DNA of 64,000 nucleotides from Paraphoma chrysanthemicola. Its lineage: Eukaryota; Ascomycota; Dothideomycetes; Pleosporales; Phaeosphaeriaceae. The DNA is taken from assembly GCA_020744225.1 (NCBI GenBank), contig JAGMWG010000007.1, positions 1,116,001 through 1,180,000 of the forward strand. The letters run 5' to 3'. Of this stretch, positions 23,298 to 34,855 are shown piece by piece. Under the pieces are notes generated by a model. It was not told the origin of the DNA, did no database searches, and saw only the letters and a program-made list of their open reading frames with translations. Within the stretch, counting starts at the first letter, position 1. Every line of letters begins with the position of its first letter. A program made the translations under genes and the position numbers.

Positions 23298-25732
23298 TTA
23301 CTCGACTCTCAATACTCTTGGGCCCTTCCTCTTCGCTGCCCTCTTCTTCTTGTGGCCCTTGTCGAACGACACCGCGCTCTGGTGGTCACGTCCAAAGTTG
23401 TCCAGGTCCTTGACCTTGTAAATCCTGATGATCCAGTTCTCGCTCGTGAAGGCCTCCTCGATAGTGCTGAGTTCCGGTCCTTGAGCGGGTAATTTTACGC
23501 CACGCACACGATCTTGTGCCTGTCCGGCAGGGAACAGGGCATTGTAGTTGTAGTAGGACATCTTGTACCTGTGATTCATTAGTATAGTGTCACAATCTCT
23601 AGACCCAAGTTCTTACATCAAGCTGTTCTTCATGGTCGGCGTCGCCTCATCATCGACACGGTATTCGCCACGGGGAGTGAAGAAGCTGCGCTCCTTGACC
23701 TCGTCTGGCCAGATACCCTCGGCGATCCTAACCATCCAGAGAAACTTGTTGATGTCGTCTCCGGAGTAGCCCAGAAGACCACCGAAGACTACCAACACAT
23801 AGTCGACCTCATGCTGGCGCATGATCGGGTAGCTGACTTCCTCCCTGGAGCTCATCGCCTTTCCGACGGTGGCAATGTGGGTGTTGTTCCATGTGTTATT
23901 GTCAACAAGCGTAGGTCGATCAGCCATGCCACCTATCTGGTAGCCGTAATCCCACCATGACATGATCTTGGCGTTCTGAGGGGTGTTCTGCCTGAGCCAG
24001 TAGTATGCCTCGCGGTAGTCATCGATGATATGCTGGCTGCCGTCTGGTAGTCGCGAAGCAAGCACAACGGAGGGCGAAGAATAGGCGTTGGAGGTAACCC
24101 ATGTGCAGTGCAGAACGAAAAGCAACAGGTACACGAGCGCAGCACCAATGACGGTGAGTCTGGAAGCATAGGAGTAGATACCGACGATCGGATTGCGAGT
24201 TGATCGGAGACCGTCAGGAAGGACAGCAGCAGCGGCGATCTTGGCGGTATCTGCGTTTTCATTGTCTTTGTCGCTGACCTTGGGGGTCTTAGCGTTGAGG
24301 AAGACATCCAGAATCTCAGAGAAGGCCATGGCGGATGCAACGCAAACGATGGGTGTCAATGTAAGCATGAGACGGACCATGACACCGGCGAAGTAGCTGG
24401 CAAGAACGGCGTAAATGACGATGAAGACCTGCTCATCGGTCAACTTGCGGAAGCACATGTAGACACCAGCGGGGAACAGCCAGATCATCATGTTGAGGTC
24501 GAAGAAGAAGGCAGGCCAAGCGGTAGGCTGATGCTCGGAAACGGATGCGATGATGGGAATGTGAATCTTGGCGTAACCGGTGTCCCAGAGCGAGTAGAAA
24601 CGACCTGTCCACGGCGCAATGACTCCCGTGACTGTGAGGAGCACCAACCCGCCGACGCCGACGACGAATATGAAGAGAACCAGAGCACGGAGGAGAGTCT
24701 GGAACTGCTTGCCAGGAAGCTGCGCGCGAACCCAGTCGACAAATGCGACCAGCTGGAGGAGACCGAAGACACCCAAGGCTGACATGTGCTCGCTACTGCG
24801 GATAGGCAAGAAACCGACGAAGGGAATCTGCATACTCGCAAGCGTGCCGAGCGCGAACCACGAAGTATAGCTGACGTATAGCCTAGGACTGTACCTGCCC
24901 ATGCAGATAAGAACAAATGCATGCAAAGGCAGCAAGTTTGTGATGAAGACGTATCCACCCCATGCTGACACCATGTATCCATAGAACAGCGCGGCCATTG
25001 CGCCCCAGAACATGGATCCAAGCTTGACAGCCTTGATCCAGAGGTAGAAGGTGAAGACAAGCAAGAAGATGGCGATGGCCTCGTTGTCGTAGCTTCCTGC
25101 GACTGAACGCGAAATGTAGCCGGGTGTGATGCCCATGAAGGCTGCGGCGAGAAGACCGGCCGACGGCGACGAGACCATCTCGGAGGTCAGGAGGTACGTA
25201 GCGAACGCGGTGAGGCCCGAGAAGGCGGGAGCGAGAAGGACGCAAATGTTTCGAATGTCGACGGGCATCGCGAGCGCGCGCAGGAGGTGGTAGATGGCAC
25301 CGCTGGTAACCATCAAACCGGGGTAAAGAGTACCACCCGTGACACGTCCAAGAGGATGCCATGTTCCTGTTCGCCAGTGTCAGTCAATTGCGCCTTCTCG
25401 TTGTGCCGGAGTGACGTTGCGGCGAGTGCGGAGGAGAAGCGTACGGTCATCGAACCAGTCCCAAAACTTGTAGAAACCATGCTCTACGAGGTATTTTGTC
25501 GCTCTGAAATTGAACCAGGGATCGACTGCGATGTCCAATTAGCCAATTGCTCTCTCAAATACGCAATGCAGCACTCACACTCGTGGATGATGCTCTCGAA
25601 GCGAATCACGGAGAACAGACGGCTGCTCACAGCGGCGCCCGCAATCAAGCACAGAATGATTACCCGAAGCAGGCCTCGAGTATTCCGGCCACTTGCCTGC
25701 TTCAGGAACGACGTTTCCTGTGCAGCAGCCAT
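23298..25732 (-). CDS. STT3: Oligosaccharyltransferase catalytic subunit STT3
   Basis: Catalytic subunit of the ER oligosaccharyltransferase, which moves the lipid-linked glycan to Asn in N-x-S/T sequons. Four exons, 25732-25579, 25525-25445, 25366-23617 and 23568-23298, give 751 residues (yeast 718). The first splice restores FESIIHEFDPWFNFRATKYL, the first lumenal loop with the catalytic DxD-like acidic site. The second restores DDRTWHPLGRVTGGTLYPGL. About a dozen membrane helices follow, including SVAGSYDNEAIAIFLLVF. The signature WWDYG is at residues 549-553, followed by NNTWNNTHIATVGKAMSS, the conserved glycosylated loop. The C-terminus is lysine-rich (KKKRAAKRKG), typical of ER membrane proteins. 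All key motifs are intact. Confidence 0.97.
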
Positions 25733-26949
25733 GGTGGAAAAAAGAAGGGTGATAGAAGGAGAGATGTTGATGTTCGCAAGGCCGCGTCACGGAGCTCATC
25801 GCAGCTCGTCGAGAGAGGTGTCCATTTGACAGCCAATCGGCGCTAAGTATCTCCGATCCTGGTATATCGCCGCGGTTACAGAACAGAACCTTACACTTCC
25901 AAACCATCTTTAGCGGAAACATGATTTCGAAAGTTCGGAGCTACGTTACCATGATCTATTGTCTCTGATTTGCCAAACATACATGGAGTGTTCGTGTCTC
26001 CTCATTTCCCTTTACGTGTAGTAGCATCCGCCAGTACCATTTCCACACCCAAGGTTTCTGCTTTGACTAATATATACAAAACTTGACGTCTTCGCAAGAC
26101 TTCACTCATGTCAGATGATCATTTAGTTCTAAAGCTCCAGAAGACTTGCGGAAGGGAGATTAACATGGGTTCTCGCTCCTCTCTGGTGCCCTTCTGACTG
26201 GAGTGACGAACAAGAGCATGATAAGTGCGCCCTTTCGGCCCTAAAACATTACTACCGGAATTTCCCTTCATCCTGGTATATATCCTGTGCTTCGGGCGCA
26301 GTAACAACAACAAGTACCTTCTAATCCACTTCCGCAAACTTGCGGAGAGCGCATATGAAAGAACCACCAGGTTCCCGCATATGTGCTTTGTACGATAATG
26401 TCAAGAGCACTGGCTTCCACATACATGACTGCGCAATACAGCTTCGAAGAGACGTAACTGTCTGATAAGAATCACGACTTCAATGAATACATATCAAATC
26501 GCATGAAGATTTGCTGCTTCCAAACCAACGAAACCCTTCGGAATGTATTGATCTGTCAACCCAAAATGTCGCAAATCATGCTGTTTATGGCACATAAAAT
26601 TCTCCCCTGCCGAAGCGCTTCTTCCAATCTCCTTACAACAGATAAGGGAAACATTTCCAGGATCTTATAAAAGTGTGGACGCACAGTGTTCATGTTGTGT
26701 CTCTTCGCTCGTTGCGCCCGATTAATCCATAAAACAACACTACGAAGAAACATTTCGTTCTCTCATCTCACAATACTGGCGCGACAATCTTATGAGACAA
26801 ATCCTGCCAAGTTTACGACCGTCATACCAACACGCAAATCTATTACAGACATGACATGAAAAACGATATAATAGAGTTCACACACGTGGTAGATAATGCT
26901 TCACTACATGAACATCAACACTAAGAATACAACCCAACACTACAACCCC
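25733..26949. other. Intergenic upstream of STT3 and downstream of a C2H2 gene
   Basis: 1.2 kb. It is A/T-richer than the coding parts, especially 26.4-26.9 kb, and every frame is broken. Nothing recognisable: no tRNA, repeat or extra exon that I can defend. Confidence 0.5.
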
Positions 26950-29732
26950 CTACTCCTCCCCGGGACAGTGCGCACAGATTGCATGTCCGCAGTTATAATT
27001 CATGCATCCGGGTTGATGCAGACGATTGATCGGTCCATCGCCGCATTCACACTGAGTAGCGTTAGCTTGGTCAAACTTTCGGAATAGATACTGAACGTAC
27101 GCAAAAGCGATAATCAGCCTCGCTTCGTTGCGTAACATCAACATACGTCGCAGCATGATGTATCCTTGCGCGTTTATTCGCCTGTCCTTGAGCTGGATGA
27201 TGTTCAAACCCTCTTTTCCTCGAGGACGACGGTTGCTGCTGTGCATACTCCGGCGGAGGCGGCGGCGAAGTCCGCCTTCTTGGTGGTGGTAGGTTCGGAT
27301 CTAGCGGAGGAGGTGGTGGAGGAGGATGTGTCGGTCCTCCCCTATCATCTCTCTCATCCTCATCATCGAATACATACCGATCCCTCTCCTTTTCGATGTT
27401 CTTCTTCGTTTTGTTTTCCTCGACGCACACCCAGTCGTCGATGCTCTTGCTTTCCTTTTCGAAATGGGTCGCAATGTGATCAAAGCGCTCGTCCCACGCT
27501 GCGTTTCGTTTCTCGTTGAGCACGATGATGTCGTTGTGGAAGCCGCACCAGAATTGTTGTTGGCAGTTTTTGCCAATGCGTCGAGCTCGAGCCTCGGTCT
27601 CTTGGTTTTCGGCGTTGTCCATTTTATGCTGGGTCTTGAGGTGCTCTTTGAATGCTGATACGCGAAAAAAGTGCTCGCCGCATATTTTGTCTGAGACAAT
27701 AGAGGGCAGCCTACAGCGGAATGCTTCGAGTTGGAAGTGTTGACTGTTTTCATGGCGTTTCCAGTCCGACTTTGCTCCGAAGCGCTTCGTGCATTTAGGA
27801 TATGTGCAGCCGTACGGCTTTTCATGTCGTCTCATGTGTTTTCTAAGGTCGCAAACACGAGCTACTGAATACCCACAGAAATGACACTTCTTTGAGTTGG
27901 CTGTGAAGCCCTGAAGAGGCCTCCGCGGCTGAGAGAATGCGGAGCTGGGACTTTGTTTGATCAGGTTCGAGATGGCCTGCGTTGCATTGATTGCTTCTTT
28001 TTTTGTCAATGTCACCTTACGCTCGGGTTGCCGACGGCCATTAGTCGGAACCTGATCAGAATCGATATGTTCTTCTTCGTCTTCCTCTACGCCCGTTGTC
28101 CGTTGGAGTATGCCGAGAATAAGCTCCTCGAGGTCGACTGGCTTTGATGTCGAAGATTCACTCATCTTGTCAGATACGGCTTGCGAAAGTTTCGATAGTG
28201 CCTCCTTCTGCTGCTGAGCCTTCGTCTGCGGTGCATTTGAAATCTTAGGATGTGCGGCCGTGTGTGGCTCAGTTCCACATTTCTGTACACGCTGTGCGCG
28301 TTTTACATGATCTTTAGACTCACTATGCAACTTCGCTTGCATCGAGCCGTCGAATGATGTTTGGAATCGCAAGGAGCTACTCGATACCGAACGGCCCATC
28401 TCGCTACTCTTAGGTCTTTGACCAACCAGAGGTGACTGCATGTGGTACAAATTCATAGGTAGATCCGCAGGATTCAAGCTAGCAGGCCATTGGCTGAGGT
28501 TCTGATCTGTATTGAGTCCCAACGATGGAGGCGGCGCATAGTTGCCCTGATTGGAGAAAGACTTTTCCATGCCTGCAATCATGGTTTCCATGGGGTCTAT
28601 TGAGACGCTGGCTGGAACGGTTCCTGGACGCTTTGGTGTGAATATTGATCTAAACAAGTTAGCTAGTGTCAGCGTGGCTAAATTTCACACACCTTTTTAT
28701 AAGATCTTCTGGTTCTTCTTCCTTGTGCATCCGCTCGATGTGTTGCTTGAAGTTGTCCAGACGTGGCCATATCTTTTCCTTGCTCCGACACGATTCCGAA
28801 GCACACTGATATGACTTCTTTAAGAGACCTATACGATGGACGCTTTTCTTATGCCTATCCAGATCATTGACTGTGGTGAACCCTAGACCAGTACGTTTAC
28901 AGTTGGGCTCTTCACACTTGAAAGGTTTTTCATGCTTTAGTTTGTGTTTCCTACCACGTACCATCAGCAGGATGTTGCTCTTACGAGGAATGAGAACATA
29001 CTTGTAGTCTGATTTGCATCTAGATTCCTCATCACACATGTTACATTTGAGAGACTGACCCGGGTTCCCGCTTCGACTACTTAGTTGGCTAATTTGCGAC
29101 CTTTGATCTGGTGACACCCTTGCCATTGGAGGGACTTCACTTGCAACAGATCTTACTTTAAGTTTGTCGACGTGTTGCGTCAGGTTTGACGACACGTAGG
29201 ACTGATCCAGACGGCTCGGCTCATGACTGACGACAGATTGCGTCCAAAACCCAGAATCTGAGGGTGGTACAATACTACCAATCGATCCAGGTCCATTTCG
29301 ATAGTTTTTGAAGCTGGCATTATGTTGATTCACTGAGGACTCATCATCACTAGTTCTCAGGTGGTATGGATCCCAGGGCGCCTCGTGACAACTCCGGCCA
29401 AGAGGATCGTAATTGCTACTGCCAGCATGACTTGGAGAAGGGAGAGAATACTCGAGGCCGAGGAGGTTCGGATCAGATCTCCCACTTGCGGATGCAATAT
29501 TGGGCTGGAGTAAGCTTGAATGATTGTGCCATCGAGCTGGAGCAGTTGCTGCTGATCTCGTAGACACCGAAGGGCTTGGTAAGTTGTGTTGAACACTCCT
29601 CGGTCCAGATCGCTGCACTGGCGGTACCCATTGCTGTGGGTCATTGATGCTTGGTTGAGACAATCCCGCATCGAACGGGTACTGTTGTACGTTGATGTTG
29701 AAGCGCGGAATGCCCCTGTTGGCTTGAGCCAT
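26950..29732 (-). CDS. Large C2H2 zinc-finger protein with two finger modules and a Cys-rich C-terminal knuckle
   Basis: Five exons, 29732-29002, 28950-28693, 28649-27101 and 27051-26950 (the first intron, 28951-29001, is 51 nt and in frame), total 879 residues; the four listed segments are separated by three introns. The first finger module follows a Ser/Pro/Asn-rich N-terminus: CNMCDEESRCKSDYKKHKLKH once the in-frame intron is removed, CEEPNCKRTG...DLDRHKKSVH, and CRSKEKIWPRLDNFKQHIER. The second module has CHFCGYSVARVCDLRKHMRR, CTYPKCTKRFGAKSDWKRHE and FWCGFHNDIIVLNEKRNAAW, typical of Pezizomycotina C2H2 proteins. The last short exon adds CECGDGPINRL and CMNYNCGHAICAHC, a probable zinc knuckle. 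Likely a nuclear DNA-binding protein by family; target unknown. Confidence 0.82.
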
Positions 29733-30965
29733 GACTACTGGATGAGGTCAGCTTGGATGCCCAAGGCTGCAAGACTGTCTGAGCTCTTGTGACCAGTGCT
29801 GTATTGTCAAGTGACCGAAAGGAAAGCTATAATCCATGCTCCAGATAGAGGGCAAAAGAGCTAACGGAATGTACAGAACTTACCGATGTTCAGCCCGTAG
29901 CCTGACGCCTAACCATGAGACAGCGTAGAGATTTGGCGCGCAGACCGTCAAGACGACTGCACAGCGCACATCTGCAGCATTAGTACCGTATGCTGCGCCC
30001 ACACCGCCTCAATCTGATGAGCAACCACTCTTGATTTGCGCGACCGAGAATGCCGTGGGTGAGGTCCTTCAGTTCGTACACCATGCACGGGCTGCCGGTG
30101 TGGAACAGGGAATAGTCGTGCGCTGTGCCTAAAGACCGGGGGCCTTTTGATTGCGAGATGATGCGTCACTTCATCCGTTGCCAAAAGAACATTCGACGTG
30201 GTGTGAAATCATGAACGCGTCGGATGTACCACTGAGTAAGTGAAGCTGTCTAGTCGCTGCACCGTCCAGCAGCGCAAAGAGTTGTAGAGTGGTGGGCGGC
30301 CGCCATCAGGGCAATGGGGCAGGGTAATCTGGGCGAAAGGTTGCCCTCTTGCTGCCTGTTGGTGGTGTTCGAGCCGCCAAGATGGGGCACCGAAACGGAG
30401 GACCTCAACGCTTGCACACAAATCCGGTGACCGTGCGTGGCTGTGTTAAGTCCTTCATCTGCGCAACCAATGAAGAGGCTGCAGCCCGAAGCAGCCCGAC
30501 GGCGGAATGCACCATGGCGTGCTGATGCGTCGTGCATGCGCGTAAGTCCTTCATCCCACATGAAAATGTGGTTGTCGACCGGATGCACTCCCACATCAAA
30601 ACACCACGTCAGCTTCCAATCGGCATCGTGACGGCCTAGCCATCTGCCATACTAACGCATACTTGTACATACTGCAGTGACACCGACAGTGCAATTCGTT
30701 ATACATTGCGATTGACGCGGCTAGGTCTATAATGTTATTTAGTCCTTCTGCGGACTGCCCATGCGAAACATAGGGAAATCGTAACGACAGTATGCACCCG
30801 AATCCGTCCTCAGTTCTACCTAGGGATATCTTCCAAATCGCGAAAAGAGGGATATCGAACGAGAGAAGACAATCATCGCAAAAAAAAAAAATGGCACTGC
30901 ACCACATAACCAAAAACTCCGTCCATTAACCACTTCCAACATAGCGTCATACTCATGACAGCCTG
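29733..30965. other. Intergenic between two minus-strand C2H2 genes
   Basis: 1.23 kb. A run of 12 A residues occurs at 30880-30891 in the 3' flank of the downstream gene. Short AAGTCCTTCATC copies near 30449 and 30544 form a weak direct repeat. No gene recognised. Confidence 0.5.
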
Positions 30966-33900
30966 CTACTGGCCCTGATACTGATAGGCGTGCTGCGCAT
31001 TCAGGTATGCCATTGCTTGGTATGTGCCCTGTTGCGGCTGTGGTTGCTGCTGGTACTGCATTGCATTCGAGTTGTCATAACCCATGCCAGATGCATCTGT
31101 TGCCACGTTCTGTGGCTCTTGTGTGTAGTAGCTAGGAAATGCCGTAGTGTCGACTGGGGAATCAGTGTACATGGCTTGCTGTTGTACTGCCGAGACCGGT
31201 GTCATCCCGTATTGGCCGTTCGGAAACGCCTGGTTAGGGATTTGTAAGCCATGCATATATCCGTTATGTGGTTTTGGTGGTTGTTGAAGTCCAGGGTATG
31301 TCTGGTTGGTGAACACTTGACCGTTGTTGACGGCGAAATTCGCGAAGCCATTCGGCTGGGTCGGCTGTTGGTTCTTGTAAGGCACCATTTGCGGTGGAGG
31401 GTATGTGTGCATAGCATTCGATGCCGTGTCAGGCTTTGCATCCTGAGGGAGATGGCTGTACGGATCGATACCCGGCGCCAGAGTGGAACTGGGGTTGTAC
31501 CGCGATGGGTTGTCGACAGGTGACCTGTTTGGAGTGATGGACAGCTTTCGATTCTCCGGTAACTCTACGACTGGACTGATGATGCTGTCCGCGTTCAACT
31601 GCTTTTGTTCTACCAGAGGGAGAATTGGCATGCTGATCTGCTCCATATGTTTCGCCAAGTGTACGGTCAACTTCTTCCAGCTGGTGCAAATGTTGCCGCA
31701 AAATCGGCAGGGCTCGTCCTTAGGCAGCTTGGTTGTATCACGGCGGCACTTTTCGACAATCGCCCAGATGTCTTCTGGCGTCACATTAGAATCGTCTCGT
31801 GTCTACAGACCGGATAACACGTACCTTGTTCAGTGCCTGCTCCATCCTTGTTGCCTGCTCGCCCAGTGCGCTGTCGGGGTTCTGCAATCTTATGCTCTCG
31901 AACCAAGTGCTGCACAAAATTGTCCTTGCGATAGCAGGTGTGATTGCAATCGGAAATTTGGCAGGTCCAATTTTCCAACTGTCGATGCCGCTCGTTTTCA
32001 TGCCGCACCCAGTCAGCCTTTCGCTTGAACGACTTAGGTTCGCCGCAATTTGGGAAGGTACAGGTGAAAGGCTGAACGTCTTCGTGCACATGCTTAGTCC
32101 AGTCAGATGGTTTGTAGAATTTCTTGACCTTGAAGCACAGAGGACATTCGAATTCGGCTGGCAACCGTTTTACAGGAGGTAGAGGGACACCGGATGGGAA
32201 GTGAGCAGCTTGCACTGTTCCCTCAGGCGGCGGATCGCCCTCATCGTCGGAGCCACCTGGAGCAGTAACGTGAAAGCCGAGGAAGGGCGTCTCTGGGTCT
32301 TTTTGTCCTGCTTTCGGAGGCAGCTGCTTGGCTTCACCCCCGAGATCCGTACAGAACCCAGCAGATGAGCAAGTTTTGTGCTTTACCGCATTGAGATGCT
32401 TTACTCTGAATTCCAGTAGGCGCTTGAATCTCCGCATTTGCTCTTGAGTGATCCGCTCAACCATGAAATCGGCCAGGCGCGGATTAAGCTGTCGGGAATG
32501 AGTCCTGAAACCCTCATAGGTTGGAATAATTGGGTCTGAGCGGACGTTGAGGTCCATGGTGATGGCACCATGTTCTTCGTCGTCATCATCTCCGGCTGGA
32601 CTCGGTTGCGCAGAAGGCTTTGTTGCTTCAGTCTCAGCAAGTGGGGACGCCAGCATTGGCATTGGGGGACCACCGTGTTGTGTCATGAGTTCTTTCAAGC
32701 CAGGTGATTTCCCTATGTCGCTTCTGCTTCTGCTCCGCTTGATCACGTTCCTCGCTCCATGATACCAGGGGCCTGCATTGGCCGACAAACCTGCTGCACT
32801 TGGTGGCCCTCCATCCCTGCTGTGATTGCTCAGATTAGTGTCAACCCGAGGCGACTTGGGCCGGCCCCAGGAGCCGATGCGCTTGGGCTTCTCAATGACC
32901 GGCTCCTTTGACTTGTCAGAGCCGGTGTCAGATGATTGTTGCACAGGAATGCTGCCCTTCCTCTTGAGCAGATTGCTTGGTGTGCGCTTAGGTAAGATGT
33001 TGTCCAAGAAACTCGGGCGGCGTTGCCTCTCTTTATGCTTCTTTGGGTCAGGTTCTATTAACCTGGCTACCCCAGGAGAAGCCCTGATGCTCCCAAGGTC
33101 GGACTCACTGAGTCGACGTGATCCGACCGTAGCTGCGAGCGATGCCGATTCAACGTCCTTGGCACGTAGTCGGAAACGCATCATCGCTGCGTTCGAAGTT
33201 GGTGGCTGGTAGCGCGCTGATGGTGTGGAGGCTTGCGATGGCACATCTACCCATGGTCGCACAATAGCGCCCATGATGGAGACGGACTCTTTCGCTGGAG
33301 GAAAGTAAGAGCTTTCTTCGTGACTGGCATGGACATCTATAGCAGCAGGAGGAGACTCAGGTTCCGCGTATTCATCGTCGTCGTCATCATAATCATCAAA
33401 CTCGCTGCGTTCGTCAACCAAAAGACCAGGTCCAGGGATACCAGCATCGTTAAACCGATCGAACTCCGTCTGAACCCCCAAGCCAAAACTGCCTTGCAAG
33501 CCGCGGCGATGAATATCGTTCGTGCTTTTTGCGCGACGCCGGCCTGCGTGTGGCACGAGTAGACTGCTCGAAGGTCCAACGTCCCCGGCCTCGCTGCCGA
33601 CCTCACTTTTTGTGAGCCACTCTTGCACTTCGAGCTTCTTCTCTTGTTTCGCACGTTGCTCGACGATCTCTCCAAGACTCGGCACATATGCATCACCCAT
33701 GGCTTGACGATCGTCGGGATTTAGGCCAGCTTGACCTGACCCGGCGGACTTCGACCACGAACCATCGTCGTTACGCTCGTGGTTTCGCAAAATGGGTTGA
33801 ATACGCACTTGCTCGCGAATGTCCTCTTCTTCATCTGTAGACTCATCTTGTGCATCTGGATAAGGAGAGAGATGATTTGCGGAGAGGCTACCATGACTTC

Positions 33901-34855
33901 TTTTGCTGATCGGCCTACTGTTGTCGGATCGTGAGGGCGAGTCATCTCTGCCATAGTTCTCGACGCGTACAATGGGACTTGTCAAGTGACGTGTTATTGG
34001 TCGCATGTTGGCGACTGGCACGTTGCCCGGACTGTTCGTCAGCGCCGGACTTTGGGTCTGTTTGATGGGTGTGGCGTGTGGCATTTGGCTGATTTGGTGT
34101 GGTGGCGTTGAAGTATCATAAGCTCCTGTGTACTGCATCGTTGAGAAGGTTGGGCCGTCGTTGCCGACGACTGGACTGGAATTGTTGGTCACAGAAGGTG
34201 ACAATAATTGGTGATGGAGGTCTTGCGGTGTATTGTTTATCAGCGTTGCTGGCTGAGCATTGAACATGTTCAGGGTGCCTGAAGTTAGCTGTGCCATGTT
34301 CAAGTCACCCTGAAACGATGCAAAGTTGTGGTTTGGGTTGTTTTCGGAAATGGTGAAATTAGCGAGCGTATCGTCCAGGTGTTGTGGGTGGTAGTTTGGC
34401 GTCGTGTACGCACTGAGATCCTGGATGCTGGGGTCGCTCAAATAGCCGCCTTCAGGACTCAAGTGCTCCACCGAATGCGAAGGCGATATGCCTTGACCGT
34501 TCCCGTTGTAGGACCCAGGAGATAGACTGTAATTGTTCATCTGGTGATATGCAGTTGCTGGCGGATAAGAGTAATTGACCATATCCGGGTGTAGCGAAGA
34601 GTCAATTGAAGAGCCGACGTTGGGAGTATAAGCGGTCTCCTGGCCGGAAGCTGAAGTAGGAAGAGTTGTCATAGAGCCATCATACATCATAGATGAGGGT
34701 TCAGCGGAGAATCTAAAGGTGCCTTGGGTTTCCGGCATGAAAAAGTTACCGTTAGACGGCACAGAGCCATATCCCTGCGAGGGTCCATCTTGGGGGTGGC
34801 GTTGCTGGCGCCGCTGGCCATTGTGAGGCTGTGCGTGGGCATCGACGACGTTCAT
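30966..34855 (-). CDS. 1,279-residue C2H2 zinc-finger protein, conserved Pezizomycotina type
   Basis: Two exons, 34855-31825 and 31774-30966. The intron is 50 nt (GTACGT, branch TTCTAATGTGAC, CCAG); an alternative acceptor 11 nt upstream also keeps frame. The N-terminal 600 residues are Ser/Asn/Gln/Pro-rich and probably disordered. A basic stretch (RNVIKRSRSRSDIGKSPGLK) follows, then a highly conserved core: QKDPETPFLGFHV, PPVKRLPAEFECPLCFKVKK, KPSDWTKHVHEDVQPFTC, FPNCGEPKSFKRKADWVRHE and CNHTCYRKDNFVQHLVREHK. After the splice another Cys pair follows, CRFCGNICTSWKKLTVHLAKH. The tail is Gln/Tyr-rich (QYQQQPQPQQGTYQ), like an activation or prion-like domain. Probably a transcription regulator; I know no characterised orthologue to name. 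The 2.7 kb non-coding region upstream suits a heavily regulated gene. Confidence 0.88.
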
